Shown one piece after another: positions 39,805 through 48,741 of a stretch of 64,000 nt of DNA. The notes beneath the pieces were generated by a model. It did not search any database. It saw nothing but the letters and a program-made list of their open reading frames with translations, and had not been told where the DNA came from. The stretch's first letter is position 1; each line of letters opens with the position of its first letter. The position numbers were made by a program, and so were the translations under genes. This DNA is from Niebla homalea (Eukaryota > Ascomycota > Lecanoromycetes > Lecanorales > Ramalinaceae): positions 749,920 to 813,919 of the forward strand of contig JAHGAU010000031.1 of the NCBI GenBank assembly GCA_019925105.1, in the 5' to 3' direction.

Positions 39805-40465
39805 TCTTAATAAAAAATTCAATTATAAACGCTTGAGTCCTTATATTATCCTTAATTAATATTATTCTTTTTATAAATTGAATATCTTAAATACCTTCCG
39901 GGCTTATTTTACCTTTTATATAAATAATTTAATTTATACTCCGATTAAAAAGAAACCGTTATTATTAAAATAAATTAATTTACCTTTTAAACCTATTATT
40001 ATAAATAAAAAGGGTATTAAGGAATAATAGCTTAAAAATCTATTAATTTTTAATATACCTAATAAAGGTAAAAGCTATAATATAAAATTAAATAAATAAA
40101 ATTATCTTTAAATAATATTTAATATTATATTAACGTTAAAGAGTTCCTTTATACTTAAAAATTAATTAAAATGTTTTATAAAAAGTACCCGGATAAACCC
40201 GGATTATAGATTAAAGATTTAAATAATATAATAATACTTTTAAATAGCCTTTAAAGGTTACTTTAAATACTTAAGGTAAGTAATAATTTTCCGGATATAA
40301 AACTTAATATCTTAAATTATATATTACGTTTTTATTAAGCTTAAAAACCTTTAAAATAACCTTATAACTCCTTAAAGTTATTAAAGTAATTATTATTAAT
40401 ATTATTTATTTATATAAACCTTATACTTTTTTATTAATATAAATTTAATATATAAAATAAGAAAA
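39805..40465 (+). mobile_element. Truncated Gypsy 3' end, D' (inverted relative to D)
   Basis: It aligns over about 650 bp with the reverse complement of 48,742-49,370. Shared landmarks are AAACGCTTGAGTCC/AAACGCTTAAGTCC, ACCCGGATAAACCCGGATTA, and TTATTAATATAAA at the end. Only the 3' end of the element is present. The 5' side stops at about 39,800 against unrelated sequence. It is RIP-mutated and non-coding. Confidence 0.75.
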
Positions 40466-40551
40466 TTAAAAAAATATTTTTAAAAAGGGTAAATCGTAAA
40501 AAACGATACCTGCCCTGGAACCCCCCGGATAAAATCATATTTTAAGGCTTA

Positions 40552-40583
40552 TTACGGGGGTACCGCCACGATTTTACCCCCGT
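40552..40583. repeat. Inverted repeat (TACGGGGGTA...TACCCCCGTA)
   Basis: A 10-bp stem brackets a short loop, forming the first of several dyads in this patch. Confidence 0.75.
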
Positions 40584-40620
40584 ATACTTATATTAATTAC
40601 CCGGCTACCGCTACGATATT

Positions 40621-40770
40621 TACCCGGTTAACCGGTAACGGGTAAGTTAAGTAATCTATAATTCTTATATTACTTACCCGGTTAATTAATAACGGGTAAA
40701 CTGGGTAGTAACTTAACCTCATTTTAATTACCCGGTTAATCAGTAACGGGTAAGAGGGGTAATTTTAAGT
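40621..40770. repeat. 54-bp tandem repeat of hairpins, three units
   Basis: Units start at 40,621, 40,675 and 40,729 with TACCCGGTTAA and contain AACGGGTAA 15-17 bp later, so each can fold as TTACCCG / CGGGTAA. The spacing is exactly 54 bp, although the sequence between the stems differs. A related half unit (TACCCGGCTACCG) lies at about 40,598. Confidence 0.8.
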
Positions 40771-40799
40771 TTAAAATTTTTTTTCCTTTTTAACGTATT

Positions 40800-41245
40800 T
40801 ATAGGCTCGAGGGCGAGCCTTTCCTAGGGGGGGGGTTAATATCAGGGTTTAAAGGTGTTGGTAGCTAAGGTACAGGCCCTACCGGGCCTACCCCGGGCCA
40901 AGCCCGGGGTTAATCCGGCACCATAGAATATCACCGACTAAGTATATTAAGGCCTTCAGCCCCTTTACACTTATACTTCTGTACTTTAATATCTTTAATT
41001 ATACGTAATACACCCTTTGCCTTCCAACCACCCCAAAGGGGCTTGTACTCTAACAGGTATTAACTTGACTTTAATATTACGTTAATAATACTTCATATGT
41101 TAAGTACCTTTTACGAGAACGTATAGTTAACTATACGTCAAAAATTCATCGGAGTTTATATAATTTATATTTTACAGCTACTTTAAGCGATAACTTAATA
41201 TTAACGTAACTTTTTCCGCTCTATGGGATTCGGTAATGTATAAGA
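40800..41245. other. Structured, only partly RIP-mutated patch of unknown origin
   Basis: GC-rich dyads cluster here: GGCTCG/CGAGCC (40,804-40,819), AGGCCC/GGGCCT (40,874-40,889), CCCCGGGC/GCCCGGGG (40,891-40,909), and a perfect 20-bp palindrome at 41,119-41,138. CpA and TpG occur at moderate frequency. No open frame is convincing. An LTR remnant is possible (TGTTGGTAGCT at 40,856), but a matching end and duplication were not found. Confidence 0.5.
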
Positions 41246-41246
41246 A

Positions 41247-41715
41247 TAAAAATATTAAAATAAAAATATTAAAATAAAAATATTAAAATAAAAATATTAA
41301 AATAAAAATATTAAAATAAAAATATTAAAATAAAAATATTAAAATAAAAATATTAAAATAAAAATATTAAAATAAAAATATTAAAATAAAAATATTAAAA
41401 TAAAAATATTAAAATAAAAATATTAAAATAAAAATATTAAAATAAAAATATTAAAATAAAAATATTAAAATAAAAATATTAAAATAAAAATATTAAAATA
41501 AAAATATTAAAATAAAAATATTAAAATAAAAATATTAAAATAAAAATATTAAAATAAAAATATTAAAATAAAAATATTAAAATAAAAATATTAAAATAAA
41601 AATATTAAAATAAAAATATTAAAATAAAAATATTAAAATAAAAATATTAAAATAAAAATATTAAAATAAAAATATTAATATAAAAATATTAATAATAAAA
41701 ATATTAATAATAATA
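41247..41715. repeat. 14-bp A/T-only minisatellite, about 32 copies
   Basis: The unit TAAAAATATTAAAA repeats almost perfectly from 41,247 to about 41,676, then decays into variants to about 41,715. It contains no G or C, so RIP cannot act on it. It sits at the left edge of the gene island. Confidence 0.95.
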
Positions 41716-41835
41716 TTAAAATAATATAATTAATTTCCTATAAACATATAGGATAAAGTTATTTAACGGCGGTATAATTCTTATAGCTATAGGCCTATTT
41801 AAATTATTAGGATATATAATACGAGCTGATCTCGC
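41716..41835. other. Transition from AT-rich to normal composition
   Basis: AT-rich sequence gives way near 41,820 to balanced DNA. No gene is seen. Confidence 0.5.
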
Positions 41836-42015
41836 CTAAGAATGAAGGCTACCGAGGGTATAATTGGCTTTAGGAGCTGGCAGAGAGTCGTCGTCCCCTA
41901 CAAAAATAATAGGTGCCTTAGAACCAGCTTTATGCACGGCTTTGAAGAGTCTGATATATACTACGTCAGCGATGTCAAATAGTGGTATACATCGAGCGAG
42001 GGGCACGTTATGATA
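41836..42015 (-). pseudogene. Possible gene fragment, unrecognised
   Basis: A minus-strand frame is open for 60 codons and ends in TAG at 41,836-41,838. It includes DIADVVYIRLFKAVHKAG and APIIFVGDDDSLP and looks protein-like. An in-frame TGA at 42,016-42,018 interrupts a further open stretch upstream (TIRRSLDGID). No start codon or splice site was found. It has normal composition, so it was not broken by RIP. It may be a decayed gene end or chance. I do not assign a function. Confidence 0.3.
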
Positions 42016-42138
42016 TCAATCTATACCGTCTAGTGAGCGCCGTATCGTTCTACAAATTGATTAGAGAATAGGAAGAGTTTGCAAGGACACATTGCCAAAG
42101 TAGTTGATTCTGGTCTACCGCTTTGACGCTTCCTAGAG

Positions 42139-42146
42139 TATAAATA
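42139..42146 (+). promoter_or_regulatory. TATA-like box downstream of and antisense to the monooxygenase
   Basis: TATAAATA lies 59 bp before the stop of the minus-strand gene. About 65 bp further right is an ATG that opens a 36-codon plus-strand frame, so an antisense transcript is conceivable. The match is by motif alone. Confidence 0.2.
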
Positions 42147-42197
42147 CCTCTGCTTTTACCAGCGACGTCGAGTCATATATATACAATCAGTCTGTTC

Positions 42198-43346
42198 TCA
42201 CAAAGATGCTGAATCTTTTACGGCTTTTCCGGGAGAATGCATCTCTACCAGCCTGTGTTCGCTTTCTTTTACACCTTTCCTCCATCTGTCGTACCTGGCA
42301 CTGGAGAAAGTCCTAATACCCGATGGTCCATGAGCAGCTAAATGCTCTGCCAGATCGACACCATCCTTCATGGCATTATTGCCACCCTCTCCACCGAGTA
42401 TTGGCATTGCATGGATAGCGTCACCCACCAACAGTATACCTCGAGCTGTAAGGTCCTTGATCTCTTGCTCCGTGCCCAATGTACTGCGCATCAACCAATG
42501 TAGTACCCTATCTTGCCTGACCTTGGCGGCATCGAACATCTCTTTATAAGCCTGCCCTAGGCCTTTGACTTGCTGCAATTCTGTATAGAACTCTTCGGGT
42601 ATGTCTGTTGCTCCGGGGATCGGCCGATCCGGTTTATGCAACGGATCGTTCTGGCGTGCAGGGCGTGAATATGTATAACCTACATCGATATGCGTCGCAG
42701 CGTATTCGTTTACGGCGATCTGAAACACGACGTCTTCTTGGCGACACTGAATAATGCTCAAGCCTTGCATCTGCGGTGCCAAGAGATTTTGGAAGCTGTC
42801 CAACGAAAAGCTTCTCTTGCCATTAAACACGACGAAAGGCAAGACTTTGAGCTGTATATCCGGGGCCAATGACTTGCGGACTTGAGAGTGGACGCCATCT
42901 GCCCCAATAAGGACATCGGTTTCGATGGGCTGCACATCCTGTATTCGGACAATGACTTTTGATGCTGAGGTCTCAATATCTTTGATTGTATGCTCCCATT
43001 TGATTTCCTGATCTTCACGAAGGAATTGCTCTAGCTTTCCGCGGTGGCAACGAAATGTGCCAGGGGTGGTGTCCACACCTGTCACCAGCGCGTCTCCCGA
43101 GACGCTGCCCATGCCATTTATAGTTGCGTCCATAGAGAACCGCTCGCGAAAGCTCGATTCGTCCATTTGTAGGATTTTAAGCAGAGGTCGGTAGGCCCAG
43201 GGATGGAGTGTGATGCCATAATTATATCGTGGCGACGAGTTGACCCTCTCCAAGATGATGCTAGGTATGTCTTTCTTCGTGAGACATCTTCCCAAGGTCA
43301 GGCCGGCAAGACCAGCGCCTGCGATGGTTATTGGGGACATCGACAT
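42198..43346 (-). CDS. FAD-dependent monooxygenase (class A flavoprotein, PHBH-like fold)
   Basis: This is a single-exon gene of 382 residues. Such enzymes use FAD and NAD(P)H to insert one oxygen atom into an aromatic or similar substrate, and in fungi often serve secondary metabolism or aromatic breakdown; the substrate here is unknown. Three family motifs are visible: an N-terminal dinucleotide-binding loop GAGLAG (residues 10-15, ending in an acidic LE at 32-33), the DG motif IGADGVHSQVR (147-157), and the FAD-ribose GD motif GILLVGDAIHAMP followed by GGEGGNNAMKDG (303-329). The RxxLExFLR-type helix is at 102-110. No signal peptide or membrane segment is seen. The length suits a compact family member. 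The start chosen gives MSMSP; the second Met (residue 3) is equally possible. It is divergent from the NLR-like gene, with 1.6 kb between. All key motifs look intact and composition is normal, so it appears functional. Confidence 0.9.
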   Translation of the reverse strand: MSMSPITIAGAGLAGLTLGRCLTKKDIPSIILERVNSSPRYNYGITLHPWAYRPLLKILQMDESSFRERFSMDATINGMGSVSGDALVTGVDTTPGTFRCHRGKLEQFLREDQEIKWEHTIKDIETSASKVIVRIQDVQPIETDVLIGADGVHSQVRKSLAPDIQLKVLPFVVFNGKRSFSLDSFQNLLAPQMQGLSIIQCRQEDVVFQIAVNEYAATHIDVGYTYSRPARQNDPLHKPDRPIPGATDIPEEFYTELQQVKGLGQAYKEMFDAAKVRQDRVLHWLMRSTLGTEQEIKDLTARGILLVGDAIHAMPILGGEGGNNAMKDGVDLAEHLAAHGPSGIRTFSSARYDRWRKGVKESEHRLVEMHSPGKAVKDSASL

Positions 43347-43934
43347 GGTTGTGATGATCGGATAGACATTTTGTGAGTGCCATGGCAGTCTTAAGGGGCA
43401 CGGGGGTACGGGATTGGTTGTATCTGCATACCCTAGTTCAGCTCATTGCAGGATGGGTTAATGAAAGATTGGGGGGGATATCTCGGCGGCGTGGGGGACT
43501 GGCCTAGCTTAGTGCGTCAGCGCATCAGCGCAATATTCATTTATTCTATATTGTTTACGCCATGCCCAACCCGCGGATCGAAACCCCTTCAACCCCTTGA
43601 AGCCAGAAGACAGGGACCAAATTCTCGAGCTGATGGAGGTCAAAATGAAAATGGTGGATGAAGAGTTGTCTTGTATGGCTTTAATTTGCAATACATAGCG
43701 AGGCTGAAGCAACAGGGGCGTTATTTGATTTGTTGATCTTTAGAAGGGGAAAAGTTACACGTACACCCTACTCATTTGCAGATACCATTCGTCTGCATGT
43801 ACACCCTATTTTTTCGCGGCTATACTCAGTGATCTTTATAGAAATTTTCAGCATAGCGGGGAAACTTGGGAGAACACAGACTGACACTTTATCAGGCTCA
43901 CCTTACCCACCTCATGTTATCGAGGCTACGCCTG

Positions 43935-44150
43935 GTGCGCGTATGGCCCCACCATAGCAAGCCCAAAAATACCGGATGCAAGACCTCCGTCCATTTGTGA
44001 GCAAGAGATCCGTGCATCTGAGGCTTTGCCTGACCTCCGCGTGCTCCCACCGTAGTAGGCCCAAAAACACTGCGTTTGCTATGAAGAACCTGAACCATAA
44101 GCAAGGGATCTCTGACAGGCCAAAAACACGACTCTTGCAATACTTGGACC
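43935..44150. repeat. Imperfect roughly 100-bp direct repeat
   Basis: Recurring words are CACC(A/G)TAG(C/T)A(A/G)GCCCAAAAA (near 43,948 and 44,048, with GGCCAAAAACAC again at 44,118), AAGCAAGGGATCT/GAGCAAGAGATCC, and TGCAAGAC/TTGCAATAC. The copies are diverged and not coding. Confidence 0.5.
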
Positions 44151-44212
44151 CCTCGGACTCCCAAACAAACACACTGTACTTAAATCGGACATAGTGGGTT
44201 CCACCTTAGCCC

Positions 44213-44250
44213 GTACACACACACACACACACACGCACACACACACACAC

Positions 44251-44300
<50 letters not shown>

Positions 44301-44334
44301 GCACACACACACACACACGCACACACACACACAC
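44213..44334. repeat. (CA)n microsatellite, about 60 units
   Basis: An AC run with scattered CG and one CT interruption. The histidine/threonine and cysteine/valine frames across it are artefacts of the repeat. Confidence 0.97.
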
Positions 44335-44966
44335 CAACCATGCGCAACCAACCAACTCGAGGGAGCAAACCACTCCTGGCCATGATACTTCTTCTATACT
44401 CCCCAAGACAGCGTGTTATAATTCCAGTGTGTGAATATCGCCCCTGATACCTCATGCTATCAATAATGAACTGCACGCTCGGCTGTCTCTTGTGGATTCA
44501 GAGTCTGAGCTTCATGGTGCAGTGGATTACTTTCATGCCGAGCCGAGCACACATCAATGTAACCAACCATCCTGCATGAAAGATCAGCCCCTTTTGAACC
44601 ATTTTCCACCACCTTCATTCATCTATCTGGCAAGTTCATGCAGGGTGCAATCTGCATCCATGTCACATCCTACCTTGAGCGGGTCCAATCGAATCTTTCT
44701 TATGCTATGGGCACATTCGTTCGTCGTTACCAGATACAAGGTACACTTGCGCTTTCACGCATCATAATTGGTTCTTAGGAAGGAATGACTCTGCTGCTTG
44801 TCGTCCCTACACGAATTTGGCCCCAACAATTTTCTGAGGGTGTGCTCCCAGAACTTTTCGACGTACCCAACGCTAAATACCCTGCATATCATGTTCTCTG
44901 AATGTTTACTTCTCCGTGTGAAAATTCTCGTTCCTTTGATGTTATTTCGCTTTGTCCTCTCCTTCC

Positions 44967-47900
44967 ATGGATGGTTTTACCATCGCCTCAAGTGCCGCTG
45001 GGCTTGTAAGTCTGGGTTTAACAGTATGCCATGGACTCCTGATATTCTATGAATCATGGAAAGGAGCGGAAGAGGACGTGAAAAGAATGTACACTTCCGT
45101 TGAACAGCTAACCAAAACTTTCATATATCTTCGGCGCTCGATCCAGCAAGACCAGTTCAGTAGGGATGTTGTAGCAAGGGTAGAGGAGAGCATTCAGACG
45201 TGTGAGGATGGCCTCCTAGCCTTACGGAAGAAGCTCCTTAAGATCAATGGTGCCTCGCACGGTATGGCTGGATGGAACTATAAGCTGAGGAGCCAATTCC
45301 GGCGAGCGCTGTATCCGTTCAAAGAGAGTACTATCGTCAAGCTGAAAGAGATCTGTAGTGACCTGCAAAGTAGTCTGGGCCTCGCCCTGGAAACGCTACA
45401 GATGTAAGTCGTCGGAAGTTCCTCTCCATGTCACTTCTCTTCCAATCTCAACACTCACTCACAATCTATTGAAAATAGCGATTCAACCTCCATATCATTA
45501 CAGAGCTTGGACTCGCTACGAAAAGATGTTTCTGAATTGTCCCTCGACATCAAAAGTTTGGACAGCCAACTCACACAGGCTTCACTTAAGGTTGGCGAAC
45601 TACATTCATTTCAAAAAGGCAAGACAAGTCCTTAGCGAGATCTCACATTCGACTGTCTACTCATCAACTATATCTCAACTCAGACAATTATATCTCAACA
45701 GTCTACGACTGGCTTTCGCCCCTCTCGAGAGAGTTCGGCAAGAAACAATGTGACACTTTCAACGTCACAGCACGACAAGACAGGTTGGGCGATTGGGTCT
45801 TCCAAACAGACGAGTATCAGGAATGGTTCCATGGCGGCGGCAAGACTTTGTGGTGTATCGGTATACGTATGTTCCTCCAGGATTCTGACACTTCACTTCT
45901 CGAATCAACATCTTGTAACACTAGCAGCGAGTAAGGTTTTGTGCGGAAATGGAGCATCTGACATTGTATATGGACATGCATTGAATACCTGTTCCGATAC
46001 TGAGGTAATTTGCAAAAATCGTTGAATTCAGGAGTCATTCCCCAGACAGATGGAATAGCGTTGTTTTCGAGACGAATTGCACTCGCTGACCCAAATTCTA
46101 GGTGGCGTAGGCAAAACAGTACTTGTGTATGTTTTCTTGTCTTGGACGTCGCAAATCGAACGGTTTGGAATGCTGACAGGACTTATCTATGAAAAGGTCC
46201 GTGATCGTCAATGCCCTTCAAGCAATCGATGACAAACACATTGGAATTACGTATATATATTTCAACTATAGTGAAGCCGAGAAGCAGAACCCTACGAACC
46301 TGCTGAAGAGCATACTGCTGCAGCTGGTCTCTCGCAAACCTGTCGTCACAGAAGAAATGACGGAAGCCTTTAAGAAACATGCGAAGGAGGGAACGACGCT
46401 AACTCTACCCGAGTGCTGTCGCTTACTTCAGGCTGCCATAGTCTGTTTTTCAATGACTTACCTGGTCATTGATGCCCTAGACGAATGCACTGAAGGCACG
46501 AGGGACATATTGTTTGCCGAGCTCCGGAAGATGAAGCAACATATCAGTATCCTTGTAAACTCACGGCACACTTTCAGCGACTATCATGACTCTGAAAGTG
46601 GGTTACGCCTCAACATTGAAGCGGACGCATTAGATATCAGACACTACCTTGAAGCACGCATTACGGAATCAAGGATGCTGCAAGCGCACATCAAGAAAGA
46701 CCAAAGCCTTCACGAGATCATCATATCAGGTATTATGTATAAAGCTAAAGGAATGTAAGTGAGTCTGATTATCATAAGCAAAAAACGATCACTTTGCGCT
46801 AACATAAAATTTAGGTTCCTACTTGCCCGCTTGCATTTGGATTCATTGATGGCCAAGACTACCCTACGCAAAGTGAAAAGCGCCTTGAGTTCCTTGCCTG
46901 AAGAATTAGATAGAACATATGACCAGGTCTTGCAAAGGATACAGGAGCAGGGTACAGATCACGCTGTGCTAGCTCTAAAGATTCTCGGCTGGATCCGTTA
47001 TGCTTCAAGGCCATTAAGGACTCGAGAGTTGCAACAAGCTGTCGCCGTAGAGCCGAGCGATTCACACTTTGACGAAGATGGTATACCTGAAATCAGCCTG
47101 GTCCTATCTGTGTGCGCTGGCATCGTGACAGTTCGGGAGAATGGCACCATGGGGCTGGTTCACTACACCGCTCAAGAGTACCTTGAACGTCGATCGCTGG
47201 AACTTTTTCCAAATGCCCAAATGGAAATTGCCAATAGTTGTCTCACCTACCTCACTTTCGAAGAATTTGGACAGGGACCATCGCCTAATGACAAAGCGTA
47301 CGGCGAACGAATGGAGGCGTTCCCTCTTCTTCAGTACGCGTCGCGCTACTGGACTCGTCACGCGCCCCATAGCTCAGAAGTAGAGTTCAAAGCTCTAGCG
47401 TTGGCATTTCTAAAGCAAGAAGCCAAGGTGGCATCGTCGGTACAGGTCTCGGAAGTGTGCAAGTCTCGATTTCCAATGCGTAGCCAGCAATATAGACGCA
47501 ATGTTCGAGCGTTATGGGTTGCAGCATCAAATGGCCTTTACGATTTGACGGTTGCATTGCTGGAGGATGCTGCCTCGGTTGAGACGGAAGACTCCGAAGG
47601 TGAAAGACCGTTGCATCGAGCAGCTGGCAATGGACATTACGATTTAACCCGACTGCTAGTTGAGCATCAAGCGAGTATCCACGGGCAAAGCCGTTCGGGG
47701 GCCACCGCTTTGCACTGCGCAGCCGCTCATGGCCACCACCAAATCGCAGAATTTCTCATCAACGAGGGAGCGACGATCGGGACCCGTGACAAGACAAGCC
47801 GGACACCGCTCCACATGGCCGCTTCCAACGGTCACGGAGAATCGGCAAAGCTGCTCCTCGATCGTGGCGCAGACATCCAAGCCAAAGACAGATACGGAGC

Positions 47901-48174
47901 CAGCGCCTTGTACCGCGCGGCCGAAAACGGACACCTCGGATGCGTCCGAATGCTCGTCGAGCGGGGCGCCTGGCTTGACCTCAGGAACAATTACGACCAG
48001 ACTGCATTACACCGGGCTGCCGAGGTCGGACACGTGGCTGTGGCGGAGACGTTGTTGGAGCATGGGGCCGACTGGACGATTAAGGATTACTATGGATTTA
48101 CGCCGAGATATCGGGCTCTTGATATGGCTCATGATGAGATTGCGGCGTTGATAGTGAAGTTCTCGACCAGATGA
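44967..48174 (+). CDS. NLR-like STAND protein: fungal N-terminal domain, coiled coil, NACHT, winged helix, ankyrin repeats
   Basis: The spliced model has six exons: 44967-45403, 45479-45627, 45702-45866, 46102-46126, 46197-46754 and 46815-48174. It stays in frame to a TGA, giving 897 residues. The start MDGFTIASSAAGLVSLG is the usual opening of the fungal STAND N-terminal domain (about 1-120). A heptad-like coiled coil covers about 147-190, followed by YDWLSP (197-202). The NACHT ATPase has Walker A GIRGVGKT (249-256), Walker B LVIDALDEC (348-356) and an NSR sensor (380-382). A winged-helix segment ends in GLVHYTAQEYLE (about 490-570), and about seven ankyrin repeats fill 676-892. Such proteins are thought to sense ligands through their repeats and trigger heterokaryon incompatibility or defence. 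Introns 1, 3, 4 and 5 have good donor or branch signals. Intron 2 (donor GTCCTT) is weak, and an acceptor 18 nt upstream (exon from 45684) would add six residues. If intron 2 is not spliced, an in-frame TAG truncates the protein. Confidence 0.85.
45628..45701 (+). other. Intron 2 of the NLR gene (weak donor, two in-frame acceptors)
   Basis: Exon 2 runs into TAG unless GT at 45,628 is used. AG at 45,683 or 45,701 both restore the frame that reads YDWLSP. The interval contains two near-copies of ACTATATCTCAACTCAG / ACAATTATATCTCAACAG, which create the paired acceptors. Confidence 0.5.
45867..46101 (+). other. Intron 3 of the NLR gene (235 nt, unusually long)
   Basis: Donor GTATGT at 45,867; branch CTGAC about 10 nt before the acceptor TCTAG at 46,101. 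It splits the Arg codon just before the Walker A GVGKT. It is three to four times longer than the other introns here (56-75 nt). Confidence 0.7.
46102..46126 (+). other. 25-nt microexon encoding the Walker A loop
   Basis: It lies between acceptor TTCTAG and donor GTATGT. Spliced, it encodes GVGKTVL plus split codons on both sides (R251 and V259). The next intron (46127-46196) has a perfect CTGAC branch site. Without the exon, the NACHT domain would have no ATP-binding lysine (K255). Confidence 0.75.
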
Positions 48175-48741
48175 GCTGGGCGATCGTTGATATCAGCACA
48201 TGGAATCATATATACGCACACGGTCAGCTGTATATTGCAATGGTAGATTTGAGAGTGCTGGACGTGGAGACGGAGGACACCGAATGAACAAGGCATTCTG
48301 CACCGACCCATCAAGAGCTCTGCAAATCGCAGAAGCCATTACTATAGGCTTTGCGCATAGAGTCCAGCGCTAAAAAGACGGAAATCTGCCCCAGGTCTAC
48401 CTTGACAAAGCGACGGAAGCACGTGCGACCCACCTTTTGCTGCTCCAAGCAACGTTACTGATCAGATGGCCAATCGACCGGCATGGGTATTTCTCGCTCG
48501 TAATCCTTCGCTTGTCGATGTCCCCAGTACAGACTTGGTGGAGAAGGGACGAAGCACCCAACGAAATTTGCATGTGACAAGCAGAGTAGTGCGTAATATG
48601 GAATAACAAGACTTGATATGCTCAAAGGGCAGCCTGAGGAAGCAGACGTGGAAGTAGCGGACAAGGCCGATTTACGCGTGAAGGTTAGATCACGCTAGGC
48701 TAAAAGCCGGAAAGCGAAGCCTTTTGGCCGTCCCCCCGTTT
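48175..48741. other. Downstream flank of the NLR gene, no recognisable gene
   Basis: Normal-composition DNA with short frames on the minus strand (about 48,290-48,610) that lack recognisable domains. Composition drops sharply at about 48,741, where Gypsy D homology starts. Confidence 0.5.

Larger units (their letters stand above)
43347..44966. other. Divergent intergenic region between the monooxygenase and the NLR gene
   Basis: 1.6 kb of normal-composition DNA that must hold both promoters. It contains a roughly 100-bp imperfect direct repeat (about 43,935-44,150) and the (CA)n microsatellite. The several short frames here lack coding character. An ATATAGAATAAATG stretch on the minus strand, about 190 bp before the monooxygenase ATG, is the only TATA-like candidate I noted. 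Confidence 0.55.

Noticed and set aside
40598..40760. Telomere-like repeats because of TTACCC
   Set aside because: The motif is TTACCCGG in dyads spaced 54 bp apart, not tandem TTAGGG/CCCTAA.
41247..41715. CRISPR-like array
   Set aside because: Units are 14 bp, contiguous and without spacers; it is a minisatellite in a eukaryotic genome.
42690..43018. Short frames inside the monooxygenase
   Set aside because: They overlap the well-supported 382-codon gene in other frames.
44079..44476. Overlapping frames rich in Cys/Val or His/Thr
   Set aside because: They are translations of the (CA)n microsatellite and have no other coding support.
46010..46192. 60-codon plus-strand frame over the Walker A region
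   Set aside because: It reads through two introns in the wrong frame; the spliced model explains the region.
47104..48151. Alternative long frames over the ankyrin region (minus 47,656-47,934; plus 47,660-48,151)
   Set aside because: They are shadows of the NLR coding exon, whose own frame shows clear ankyrin repeats.
48290..48664. Possible small gene on the minus strand after the NLR
   Set aside because: Frames are short, lack motifs, and no convincing splice joins were found.
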